From assembly GCA_003649445.1 (NCBI GenBank), contig QMRV01000022.1, forward strand, positions 1-37,421: a DNA stretch of 37,421 nucleotides. The letters are read 5' to 3'. This stretch comes from Thermoprotei archaeon (GTDB taxonomy: Archaea > Thermoproteota > Thermoprotei > Thermofilales > B15-G2). A program made the position numbers and the translations under genes. Positions 1-8,597 of the stretch are shown in pieces (position 1 is the first letter of the stretch; each line of letters begins with the position of its first letter). The notes beneath the pieces are model-generated. The model did no database searches and was not told the DNA's origin. It was given only the letters and a program-made list of their open reading frames with translations.

Positions 1-1
1 G

Positions 2-2408
2 AAATTCAAGAAAGCTGTAGAAAGTAAGCTAATAGAATTCGTTTGCTCCGGCTATACTCAGCCTGACTCCAATATTCCTTCAGGAGAATTCCTGGCAAGA
101 AATATCGTTATTTTCCAAAAGTATATTCAAGAGAATTTCAGTACAAAAGCTAAGTGCGGCTGGTTTATTGATGTTTATGGTCAGTCTGCGCAGCGTCCTC
201 AAATATTCAGGAAAGCTGGAGTAAAGTACTTTGTTTTCTAGCGAGGAGCTCTCAAAAACATGCCCAGCGACTTCTTCTGGGAAGGAATCGACGGCACTAG
301 AATACTTACGTATCGCGCTCCTAGGATATAGTTCAGGCTATGTGCCTCAAGGAGAGCTAAGATACTTTTACCTCATAAGTTCTTTCGATATAGACAGAGC
401 AATATCTTTCCTAGAAAACAATGCTAGAGAAATAAGTAAAGTAGCTCCCACGGAAAACATTATGTTACTCAATGGAGATGACTTTTCTCCGCCTCAACGC
501 TCAATAGTCGAGATTGTAAGGGAATGGAAAAGACGCAGGAGAAACTGGCAGATATCTATCGCTACTGCAAGCGAGTACTTTAAATCACTAGAAAAAGACT
601 CAAGCAAACTGCCTGTAATTAAAGGAGAATTCAATCCTATTTTCAGAGGAACATATAGCACTAGAATTGAAATAAAGAAAGCTAACAGAAAGGTAGAAAA
701 CCTTTATCTTACGGCAGAAAAATGCGCCACTATAACATGGGTTCTCGGAGAAAACTACCCTGAAGAACAGCTTGAGAAAGCTCTAAAACTAATTCTAATG
801 AACCAGTTCCACGACGCTATAAACGGTGAAGTAGTAGACGAAGTCTACGACAAAATAATGGAAAACTATAAAACAGCAGAAAGTATCTGTCGCGAAGTAC
901 TAACAAAAGCACTTAAGTCAATAGTATCGCTAATAGACACACAGTCAGAAAAAGGAGAGATACCAGTAGTAGTATTCAATCCTTTAGCCTGGACGCGAAC
1001 TGACGTAGTTTACGTAAACATAGCTGTATGCGGGCCTAAAGCAAAAACATTAAAAGTAATAGACTCCAATGGAAAAGAAATACCTTCACAAATAATTGAA
1101 GCTAGAAGAAATCCCGACAGGACATTAAATACTGTAAAAATAGCTTTCATAGTGGAAAATGTGCCGCCTTTAGGCTACAAAACATATTACATAGAGTCAG
1201 CAGAGGCGCCCTCGAATAGAATATATGAAACCAGTATTAAAGTATCCGAAAAAGAAGGCGAATATATTATAGAAAATCAATACTTTAAAATAAGTTTCGA
1301 TACACTATCAAAGAATATTGTCAGTATATACGATAAGGAAGCGAAAAGAGAGGTACTAGACTGCAGCAAGTATCTTGCGAACACCATTTTCATGGAGCCT
1401 GACTACGGGTCAGTCTGCAATATAAACGGCGACATAGATGCTCACCAGGTAGTAACTCCTATTAAAGACCCGCCGAACCCAACAACACTTAACACGAGCA
1501 TGTGTGTTCCCCAGGGAATAATAGCCGAAAAAGGCCCCGTAAGAGCAGTAATGGTTTCAAAAGGTGTTATCGGAAACAGCAAATACACTCAGCTCACCAT
1601 AATCTACGACAAAGTCAAAGGAATAGACTTCATAACGGAAATAGAGTTCGGAGACGAAAACAAGAGACTGAGAGTAGTTTTTCCAGTAAACATCAAGAAA
1701 GGTGAAATATGGCATGAAATACCTTACGGAGCAATAAAAAGAAGCGAAGGAGAATACCCCGCAGTAAACTGGGTAGACTACTCGAACAACGACTACGGAG
1801 TTACTTTAATCAATAAAGGTATCCCGGGAAACAGCGTAGTCGAAAACACGCTAATACTAACTCTATTAAGAAGCATTAACGCTATGTACCTCTCAGCACC
1901 CATAGGACAGCTCAGATTAATAAAACTAGCCAAAGCCTACCTAGAAAGATCAGGCAAATACTATATCTACTACGAAATGGGTCCAAAGGCACTAGAAAAA
2001 GGATACCACGTATTCGAGTATTCTCTATACCCACATGAGAAATCATGGCGCGAGGCAAAATCATATAAAGTAGCTCTCGAATTCAACAATCCTCTCATAC
2101 CCCTGAAAACAACAAAACACAAAGGAAAACTACTAAAAGAATACAGCTTTCTAAAACTCTTTCCCGAAAACCTAGTACTAGTAGCCCTCAAGAAGTCTTT
2201 CAAAGGAAATGAAGTAGTACTCCGCTTCTACGAAGCAGAAGGCAGAAAAACCAGAGGCAAAATAACTTTCTTCAAGGAAATCGAGGCAGCAAATGAAACA
2301 AATCTACTTGAAGAAAAGATAAAGGAACTTAAAGTCGACGAGAATACTGTCTCTATTGAAGCGAAACCCTTCGAAATAATTACGGTAAGCCTTAAAGTGA
2401 AACAATGA
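2..2408 (+). pseudogene. GH38 alpha-mannosidase-like gene, broken, 5' end outside window
   Basis: Glycoside hydrolase family 38 enzymes remove alpha-mannose residues. The frame starting at base 2 encodes a GH38 core with the segment GWFIDVYGQSAQRPQ; the Asp codon at 170-172 fits the family's catalytic nucleophile. This frame meets an in-frame TAG at 239-241, yet the similarity goes on directly after it (RGALKNMPSDFFWEG, then GTRILTYRAP). Near 317-330 one extra base moves the homology into the frame that stays open to 2408 (LGYSSGYVPQ, FHDAINGEVVDE and the long beta-rich C-terminal part). The open stretch that begins at ATG 231 is therefore not the true start, because its first 30 or so residues are out of frame. 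At least two lesions separate the nucleophile from the rest of the enzyme. Its end overlaps the next gene by ATGA, which suggests one former sugar operon. GH38 is fairly sure; whether the lesions are real or assembly errors is not. Confidence 0.8.
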
Positions 2409-3295
2409 TAATAGGAGTAATGGTTACAGAAACCTATGAAAAAATATACCATAAGAAACTTAAAAATCTCAATATAGACGAGCTATTCAAAATAACTAAA
2501 CATATATTAGATCGCCTACTTAATCTTAATATAAGATGCTACGAGTTCTGCATAGAAGACAGCAGCGATTTAAGAAAACTGCTAAAAGTATTAGGTAAAC
2601 TAAACTACAGTAATATTTGTATACAAGTACATGATGTAGAAAATTCAGTAAAACTAGCCTACAGAAACCCTGAAGTACGTAAAAAAGTTCTCGAAGAACT
2701 ATTCTCAATAATTGAGATAGCTTCAAATAACAATATACATATCATAACAATTCACCCTGCTTACTTCAAGCCCAGCTTCTCAAACTATGAGCCGTCACGG
2801 CATGTAGAAAAGTTACTAGAATACCGTGAAGCCTTCAAGGCTATGACAGCTAATTTAAAGAAAATAGCTTCTTATGCAGCTAGGCGAAAAGTGCTGCTAG
2901 CCTTAGAAAACATGGATTACTTCCACATAGAACATGGCCAAAAGCTAGTTTCATCGCATTTTGGGAGAAGTAGCGAAGAACTGCTTCAAATACTTCGAGC
3001 AGTAAACTCATCTGCACTCAAAGTAGCGTTCGATGTGGGTCACGCAAATCTATCTTATGAGAGGCCAGAAGAATTCTTCAGAAAAGTATCTAAATTTGTA
3101 GTAAATATTCATGTAAACAACAATTATGGGGAACGTGACGACCACAATCCATTAAGCTTAGGGACAGTAGACTTCGCCAAAGTATTTGCAGCAGTAGCAG
3201 AAGAAGGTTATAAAGGCAGCGTTATCATAGAGAGACCTTGCGACATGCACATACTAGAAGATATAGCGATCTTGCAAAAATACTTACTGAAGTAA
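2405..3295 (+). CDS. Sugar phosphate isomerase/epimerase-like TIM-barrel protein (AP endonuclease 2 family)
   Basis: This 296-residue protein has the pattern of the xylose isomerase-like TIM barrel family, which includes sugar isomerases, epimerases and endonuclease IV. Strand ends carry likely metal ligands: IITIHPAYF near residue 117, LALENMD near 163, KVAFDVGHANL near 205, NIHVNNN near 237 with DDHNPLSLGTVDF after it, and SVIIERP near 277. Such Glu, Asp and His residues usually bind a divalent metal. The substrate cannot be read from sequence. The start ATG overlaps the stop of the broken mannosidase gene (ATGA), so the two were probably co-transcribed, which points to a sugar. An alternative start is Met6 at 2420. 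The gene itself is intact. Confidence 0.75.
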   Translation: MIIGVMVTETYEKIYHKKLKNLNIDELFKITKHILDRLLNLNIRCYEFCIEDSSDLRKLLKVLGKLNYSNICIQVHDVENSVKLAYRNPEVRKKVLEELFSIIEIASNNNIHIITIHPAYFKPSFSNYEPSRHVEKLLEYREAFKAMTANLKKIASYAARRKVLLALENMDYFHIEHGQKLVSSHFGRSSEELLQILRAVNSSALKVAFDVGHANLSYERPEEFFRKVSKFVVNIHVNNNYGERDDHNPLSLGTVDFAKVFAAVAEEGYKGSVIIERPCDMHILEDIAILQKYLLK

Positions 3296-3331
3296 GAAAG
3301 TTTGACTGCTAATGCTTTTCTAATGATTACT

Positions 3332-4792
3332 TTACAGCAGAAGAAATATGTATTTAGGTACATGAATGACGTCTTTGTCTAATTCAGGTTTAATTACATC
3401 ATCGACTATTATTCCGTAAGAAGACGACGTATGCTTCATAGTATTCCTTACTTGCCGTCCATCTTTCAGTCCCCACTCTATTTCTAATGGTACACTTATC
3501 GTTCCTTTACCTGTACGTACCTCTACTACTGCGTCTGCACCTCCTTCTTTCGGGTCGTAATGAACGCCCACTATTTTAGGATATGTAGCCTTAAGGCGTA
3601 TAAGTGTAGAAAGCACAGCATCTTCTAGCATTGCGCCTAAAAGATCCTCTGGAGGCCAGCCTAAGCGAAAAGCTAGTGCAGCACGTATCACTGGTGTAGA
3701 GAAGCAGTATTTACGCAGTTTTCTAGCTTGAGCTAGTCCTTTTGCGTAAGGAGGTATTGAGTATAGAATTAGGGAGTGCTCTAATGCTTGAAGAATTTTT
3801 CTCGCAGTATCGTACTTAATTCCTAAGCTTTTCGATATACTTAATATTGAAAGAGGTCCTGGTGGATGTGTAGAGAGCCCAGCTAGTAGAGCAGCTGTTC
3901 GTTCTCTAGTTTCACTTTTCATTTTATATATTGCTGCAAAATCCTTGTTAATTACTCTTTCAATTACATCGTAAACTTGTTCGTAGGTAATTTCGTCGCC
4001 ATGCATAGTAAAAGGTAAGCCTCCAAACTTAAGATAACTGCTAACTAAAGTACGTAGGTCGAGGTCTATAGCCATTAGCATTCGGTGTAAAATCTCTAGC
4101 TTTTCAAGCATTTCTTCGGGCGAAAATGTCTCGAAAAGAGCAGCCTTGAGGCGCTTTATGAAATTTTTCTGCAGATATTTGTTGTACTTAAGCATTAAGT
4201 ACTCGGCCATGCTCATCGGATAAAGAATTTCTCTAATCCCTCTGCGGGCCAAATCTGGGGTCATTTGCAAAGCAAGAGCAGATGAGCCCGAGACTACTAT
4301 GAATACCATGGGAGATCTGTCGTAAATAGCCTTAACTGCTGAAGGCCATTTAGGATCATAAGTAATCTCGTCGAGTAAAAGAAATACAGGTCTATCTAGC
4401 TCTTCCAGACGCCTTCCCAGTAATTCTTCATAACAGTTAACAGCTTCATAGATATCTCCGCCAACAAGTGTCTTAAGTTCGTCAACAGGCAGAAATAAAA
4501 CATACTTTAGTTTAATTTTTTTCTCCTCAACTAAATACCTGTACAGTTGCCACAAAACAGTAGTCTTCCCAGTACCCCTCAAACCGGGTATCATGATCAG
4601 CCTATTCTCAGTAAAGCCTTCAGCAAAACTACGAGCGTAGCTTACTAGTCTATAGAAAATCCATCTGTAAGGAAGCTCTTGTCTACCTCGGCGCGTGTAC
4701 AAGAGCGCCTTATGAGGAGCAGTAACCAGGAGACGCCTAATGTAATCTAAAACACGAACTCTTATACCCTCTCTAGAGGAATTAAACTCCAT
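3332..4792 (-). CDS. Archaeal AAA-type ATPase (AAA_14/DUF4143-like)
   Basis: A 486-residue P-loop ATPase of the large archaeal family that joins an AAA_14-like domain to a C-terminal winged-helix and nuclease-like region. Walker A is GLRGTGKTT at residues 70-78. Walker B is VFLLLDE, with Asp141 and Glu142. IVVSGSSALAL near 165 fits the sensor region. The C-terminal part (from about 390) contains DAVVEVRTGKG and PLEIEWG, like the restriction-endonuclease-fold tail often seen in this family. The biological role of these proteins is mostly unknown; links to mobile DNA and stress have been proposed. It starts at ATG after GGGGTGAATAATT, a usable ribosome site, with a TATA-like GGATATATTAG upstream near 4830. 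It stands alone, converging on the sugar genes. Confidence 0.75.
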   Translation of the reverse strand: MEFNSSREGIRVRVLDYIRRLLVTAPHKALLYTRRGRQELPYRWIFYRLVSYARSFAEGFTENRLIMIPGLRGTGKTTVLWQLYRYLVEEKKIKLKYVLFLPVDELKTLVGGDIYEAVNCYEELLGRRLEELDRPVFLLLDEITYDPKWPSAVKAIYDRSPMVFIVVSGSSALALQMTPDLARRGIREILYPMSMAEYLMLKYNKYLQKNFIKRLKAALFETFSPEEMLEKLEILHRMLMAIDLDLRTLVSSYLKFGGLPFTMHGDEITYEQVYDVIERVINKDFAAIYKMKSETRERTAALLAGLSTHPPGPLSILSISKSLGIKYDTARKILQALEHSLILYSIPPYAKGLAQARKLRKYCFSTPVIRAALAFRLGWPPEDLLGAMLEDAVLSTLIRLKATYPKIVGVHYDPKEGGADAVVEVRTGKGTISVPLEIEWGLKDGRQVRNTMKHTSSSYGIIVDDVIKPELDKDVIHVPKYIFLLL

Positions 4793-4912
4793 AATTATTC
4801 ACCCCTATAGAGGAGAATATTCATATGCTAATATATCCTTTACAGGGAAATAAAAATGTATCAGCACAATCCTCTATAAAGGAGAAAGCCATCTAGTAAA
4901 GTCAAGTACAAT

Positions 4913-5098
4913 ACTAGTTCCATGGGTGAGCATAGAAGTCAGCCGGTTTGGTACTCGTCACTCTTCAGTGCCGCGTGCGGTCATCACTCAGCTACTTAAG
5001 CGAAACAATGAACATACAGCCGCTTACATCGGCTCGGCAAAGGGGGAGGGGCTTCACCGGTCTTATGGGGACAGCGCTTCCTCATCGCCCCAACTAGT
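4913..5098 (-). ncRNA. GC-rich structured RNA locus of about 186 bases, family unknown
   Basis: The 330-base space between the ATPase and the protease is much more GC-rich than its neighbours, which in a thermophile suggests stable RNA. Its ends are complementary: 4913-4919 (ACTAGTT) pairs with 5092-5098 (AACTAGT), and inside that GGG and GAG triplets face CCC and CTC. A 5-bp stem with a 7-base loop lies at 5018-5034. A further long-range match joins 5056-5064 to 4941-4947 with one bulged base. On the minus strand a TATA-like AGAATAAATAG sits about 25 bases upstream (near 5117). On the plus strand CTCTATAAAGG at 4872-4882 could also serve. Strand is therefore uncertain, but the C/D boxes inside read on the minus strand. 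The 66-codon open frame here is not protein-like. Confidence 0.5.
4935..4990 (-). ncRNA. C/D box guide sRNA candidate 1
   Basis: Read on the minus strand: box C GTGATGA (4987-4981), a 12-base guide (4980-4969), box D' CTGA (4968-4965), 3 bases, box C' GTGACGA (4961-4955), a 12-base guide (4954-4943), box D CTGA (4942-4939). GAG before C and CTT after D can pair. The 12-base spacing on both sides is the archaeal ideal for L7Ae-Nop5-fibrillarin 2'-O-methylation guides. I could not place either guide target on rRNA. It lies inside a larger structured locus and might be processed from it, or the boxes might be chance within another RNA. Confidence 0.6.
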
Positions 5099-5122
5099 AT
5101 TTTATCTAAGGCTATTTATTCT

Positions 5123-5980
5123 TTAATTGGCGAGAGCTCTTAGGAAACACATCGCTTCTTCTTTTATCTTTTTGACATTCAACACCGCTATGCTTCTTAA
5201 AGAAGTTTTACGCGCTAAGTACTTGATAAACTCGTATCCAAGATAGTAGCCGGTCTGGCTCTTCCCCTCTATACTCAGCCAGGAGCCGTAGAAATCATTT
5301 ACAGGCTTACCAGACTCTATCCGACTTAAGTATTTTCTTGAAAGAAAACCTAAATGACACTTACACCAGTTCAGCCAGCTATTATCTGAAGCTATCCTAG
5401 CAAGACCTTTTCCCGTCAGCTCTTCTTCAATATATGTCGCATATCCTTCACTATAAAGCAGAAACAGGGGATCCGATTCAAGTTTTTCGAATTCCCTAGC
5501 AGATAGGCCTCTCAACTCCATGTGAATTAAGTGCGCTAGCTCATGTATTATCAGGCCACGTAAATCCTCTAAACTACACCAATTCAAATCTACTATGTTC
5601 TCTAGTCCAAGTAAAACAGCTTTTCTCCCCCTGTACTCCGTTGCCCAGCCAGCACCACATCCTATCCCCACATAAACCACAAAAACGACGCCTAGTCTAT
5701 TCCTCCAGGACTTAGCGAATTCTCTGTAAGCATAAGGTATTACTGATAGTAGATTTCTCCAAACGCGGCTAGTTTTAGGAAACCATGAAGTAAATTTCGA
5801 GAAAACATATTTCTCAGCAAAAATTCTCCAATTTTCCCCGTAATTACCTATCTGAAGCTCATAAATTTTAGGAAATTTTTTGCTGTAAAACTCCTCCCAT
5901 GTAGCCAGCGGAGACTTACCCGGATTCTCACATAAAGCGAGCACGAAACCGGGATAAGTGTCTACAATCAGATAATCCAT
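5123..5980 (-). CDS. Putative zinc metalloprotease (HExxH, DUF2268/MA-like)
   Basis: The protein carries HELAH at residues 152-156 (numbered from the upstream ATG at 5998) and, about 30 residues on, LYSEGYATYIEE, whose Glu184 suits the third zinc ligand of a gluzincin protease. The layout resembles DUF2268-type predicted zinc proteases: HELAH, then EGYATY, then GYYLGYEFIKYL near 270. No signal peptide is evident, so it is probably cytoplasmic. I place the start at the second Met (5980) because GGTGG lies just before it; the first ATG at 5998 would add six residues. The substrate is unknown. The stop lies just upstream of the TATA-like element of the RNA locus. Confidence 0.6.
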   Translation of the reverse strand: MDYLIVDTYPGFVLALCENPGKSPLATWEEFYSKKFPKIYELQIGNYGENWRIFAEKYVFSKFTSWFPKTSRVWRNLLSVIPYAYREFAKSWRNRLGVVFVVYVGIGCGAGWATEYRGRKAVLLGLENIVDLNWCSLEDLRGLIIHELAHLIHMELRGLSAREFEKLESDPLFLLYSEGYATYIEEELTGKGLARIASDNSWLNWCKCHLGFLSRKYLSRIESGKPVNDFYGSWLSIEGKSQTGYYLGYEFIKYLARKTSLRSIAVLNVKKIKEEAMCFLRALAN

Positions 5981-6060
5981 GAATCCACCAAAATACATTA
6001 CTTTAAGTGCGCTACTTAAGATCTTCGAAACCTGTCCCTACGAAATAGTCTACACAAATT

Positions 6061-6951
6061 CTATAGACAATACCTTCCCTTATATTCATCAACTTCAATC
6101 AGAGTTATCTTCCTGTTCAGCAAGGGGTACAGAGGATAGGGATTAACATAAGTAAGTCCATTCTTCTGAGCTGTAGGCTCAAGAGCTTTTTCATGTAAGT
6201 GACCATAAATCACTAGGAAAACTTTCCCACAGCTCCTTATAATATCGTCTAATTTCTGGTGACCCGCATAAGCTAAGTAAAAGTCTTCATAACGATTACC
6301 CGTGTACTTAATGAGGTCTCTTCGAGGACAGTGATGAAGCATGACAATACTTCTACGAGATCCCGCGCGGACCAATTGGTCTCTAAGCTTTCTCGCATTT
6401 AGTTCAGCATATTCTCTAGCAGACATACTCAGTTCCACGTACAGACAGTCTCTAAACCACGATGGGCAAGAGCCTATCCCCCGTTTCTCCTTTATTTCAA
6501 GCTTGTGGAGACTATAGCCTCAAGGATTGCAGTTCTCGAAATCTTTCTCAGTAAACCCTAAACCTTGAGCATAACTATAGTTATACCAGCCTACTACACC
6601 TACAACATACAGGTCTCCTATTCTGCAGGGACCCTTTACATCTAGTAGTACTCCGTTATATTCTTCGTAAAGCTTAGCTAGCTTGTTCAGCTTCTCGATA
6701 CTAGTTAACCCCCTTCTCTTTTCTCTACCGCTAAGCCAGTGCTCATGATTGCCTGAAACAGCTAAAAGAGGCCCTTTAAAGAATCTTCTAATAAATTTCA
6801 ACAGCTTCTTGAAGTACTTCTCATCGGCCCAGTTCACTACATCGCCTGCGAAAACAATTAAGTCGATTTCGCTCTTACGCAGTACTTGAGCCAGCTTAAC
6901 TAGAATAGTTGAAGCCGGGTGATGAATGTCGCTAACAGCAGCTATTCTCAC
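6061..6951 (-). pseudogene. Calcineurin-like metallophosphoesterase interrupted by one in-frame TGA
   Basis: One 296-codon frame starts at GTG 6951 and ends at 6061, broken only by TGA at 6522-6520 (after ENCNP). All five metallophosphatase motifs lie in one frame. The first half has DIH (Asp8, His10), AGD (Asp37) and GNHE (67-70). The second half has MLHHCP and YGHLHE. The sequence between the stop and the next Met also reads as ordinary protein (GYSLHKLEIK). Family members cleave phosphodiesters or phosphomonoesters using two metal ions. With the stop, the first half lacks two metal-binding motifs and should be inactive. A sequencing error or a recent nonsense mutation fits best. Selenocysteine is unlikely because the position is not a known Sec site. 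Confidence 0.8.
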
Positions 6952-7150
6952 TACGCGAAAGAAAATATGCTCAAATAATATGTTTGGCGACTCAGGGCTC
7001 TAAGATAAATAACAGTATTCTAAACTATAAAAGTATCTTAAAAATAATTCAATTAAATTTAAATAAGCCCGATGCACCTCGAAGCGAGGACCTCCCTACT
7101 CACTCTTTTAGGAAAAACGAAGGACATCTATTTAAGTGAGTACAATATTC
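6952..7150. other. AT-rich spacer with inverted repeats
   Basis: There is no gene here. It holds a small perfect hairpin, CCTCG-AAG-CGAGG, near 7078-7091. Further right, TACTCACT near 7098-7105 is matched in inverted form by AGTGAGTA near 7135-7142, and AGTGAG pairs with CTCACT just beyond (about 7135-7156). The repeats sit at the 3' end of the decayed thioredoxin gene and could be terminator-like structures or remains of an insertion edge. Confidence 0.4.
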
Positions 7151-7604
7151 TCACTCAAAATAATGCCAAAAATAATTATTTCTATTATATTCCTTAACAT
7201 AATTAATACATTTTATTAATTCACTATATTCTACATAACCTACTTTGACTACATATTTTCCTATAGGTTCTATAATCACTAATGTCGGTAATGCAGCTAT
7301 TTTGAACAATATCACTAAATCTCCTTTTTTATTTATGTAAACTGGCCATGTTATATTACTCTCTTTAATGTATTTCATTAATCTTTCAGGAGGATCTACA
7401 GCAGGTGCTACATCGATTGAAACTATGTAAATATTATTGAATTATGATAATAATTTCTTTAATTCTTTTAATTCATATTTGCATGATTTATTTTTTAGAT
7501 TTAGAAGAAAATGTTTTTAATGAAAAGTAGTTCGTATGTGTGTATAGGAATACTATTGCTATCAGTAGAGCTACTATGAGTATAGCTATAAACTTTCTAT
7601 TCAT
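7151..7604 (-). pseudogene. Decayed TlpA/ResA-like thioredoxin, second copy
   Basis: Starting at ATG 7604 the frame encodes a membrane anchor (MNRKFIAILIVALLIAIVF) and stops at TAA near 7488. Farther on, in other frames, CKYELKELKKLLS and then VSIDVAPAVDPPERL match the intact copy at 7831-8367. The final 75 codons (7378-7151) match its C-terminal half closely, for example ITWPVYINK and ALPTLVIIEPIGKY. The segment holding strand 1 and the first active-site Cys has been lost, and several stops and shifts are present. It is clearly a tandem paralogue in decay. Base composition here is very AT-rich. Confidence 0.8.
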
Positions 7605-7830
7605 ATATTAAAATTTGTGTTTTAGAGCTTAAATATTTAATTATATGGCTTATTATTAAGAAATATAAAGTATTTTAGCTATTTAATGAATATTCTTTGA
7701 CGAAAATTATTATTCGTGTCCAAAATAGGGAGGAGGAGTTTCTTGAGATACTTTTGCATGTTCTTCATTAGGATATTGAATTAAGGATAGTTGAATACCT
7801 TTTGTAGGAGAGGTTTCTTGGAAAGTTAAG
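7605..7830. other. AT-rich spacer with a start-less open frame
   Basis: On the minus strand, 46 codons from about 7847 to the TAA at 7712-7710 are open and look protein-like (SLIQYPNEEHAKVSQ, then ETPPPYFGHE). They have no ATG, GTG or TTG start and slightly overlap the end of the TlpA gene. It may be the tail of a lost gene or of a longer TlpA form. Nothing else is recognisable. Confidence 0.35.
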
Positions 7831-8367
7831 TTAGTCTTTAACCTTGTTTATTAGTTCATTTAAGGTTTTATGATTTGTGAGCCCTACTCGTATAATGTAT
7901 TTTCCGCTAGGGCCTATTATTACTAGTGTTGGAACCGCGCTTATACTGAATAGTTTGGTCATGCTTCTATTCTTATCTATGTAAACTGGCCATGTTATTT
8001 TATGGTCTTCTACATATTTTTTGAGTTTTTCTGGAGTATCTGTACCGGGAGATATGCTTATGGAAACTATGTGTACGTCGCTGCGGCTAGCTAGAAGTTT
8101 TTTGAGTTCTTCAAGCTGTTTTGCGCATGGTCCGCACCATGTTGCGAAGAAGTCTATTACTAGTATTTTGCCTTTGTATTTACTTAGATCTACAGCTTTT
8201 CCTTCTAAATCGTAGATTTTTATAGTCCATATTTTTTCGTTTACTGTTTTTGTCGAGGGCTGTGTTGATGTTTGTGTGAATAGAAGAGCTACTGCTATAC
8301 CTCCGATGACTAGTAATACTACGGCACCTAAGATAATGATAGCTATAGTGAAAACTGTTTTGCTCAT
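7831..8367 (-). CDS. Membrane-anchored TlpA/ResA-like thiol-disulfide oxidoreductase
   Basis: A 178-residue protein with an N-terminal membrane anchor (about residues 6-31), a Thr/Ser-rich linker (32-42) and a thioredoxin fold outside the cell. The active site is FFATWCGPC (Cys78 and Cys81), and the cis-Pro is in AVPTLVI (Pro146). TlpA-family proteins reduce or shuffle disulfides in exported proteins, often for cytochrome assembly. No cytochrome genes are near, so the partner is unknown. ATG at 8367 is the natural start, since it opens the anchor. The gene is followed by a decayed copy of itself, which shows a local tandem duplication. Confidence 0.85.
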   Translation of the reverse strand: MSKTVFTIAIIILGAVVLLVIGGIAVALLFTQTSTQPSTKTVNEKIWTIKIYDLEGKAVDLSKYKGKILVIDFFATWCGPCAKQLEELKKLLASRSDVHIVSISISPGTDTPEKLKKYVEDHKITWPVYIDKNRSMTKLFSISAVPTLVIIGPSGKYIIRVGLTNHKTLNELINKVKD

Positions 8368-8597
8368 ATCATGTTTTACTGTATCTTTGTTTAAAATATT
8401 TGTTTTTTAGTTCTATCTAGAGAACAGTTTTCTTTTTGTGTATGTAGTAGAATGTAGTGTTTTTCTGTATAGAATAATTTATTTTGCTACATTTTGACCA
8501 TATGTACCGATGGTGAGGCAGTTTTCTAATGGTCTTCTGTAATAGTTGGGGTATTGGCGCTAAAGACCTATATTTCTCTAACGTGTGTTAAAGGAGA

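Noticed and set aside
5018..5034. tRNA-like anticodon arm (5-bp stem, 7-base loop; UAC on plus or GUA on minus)
   Set aside because: No T arm, D arm or acceptor stem can be found around it on either strand.
4926..5126. A 66-codon plus-strand open frame in the RNA locus
   Set aside because: Composition is not protein-like, and the same bases hold paired ends and C/D boxes.
6520..6522. TGA read as selenocysteine
   Set aside because: The site is not a redox position of this family, and no Sec machinery or SECIS element is visible.
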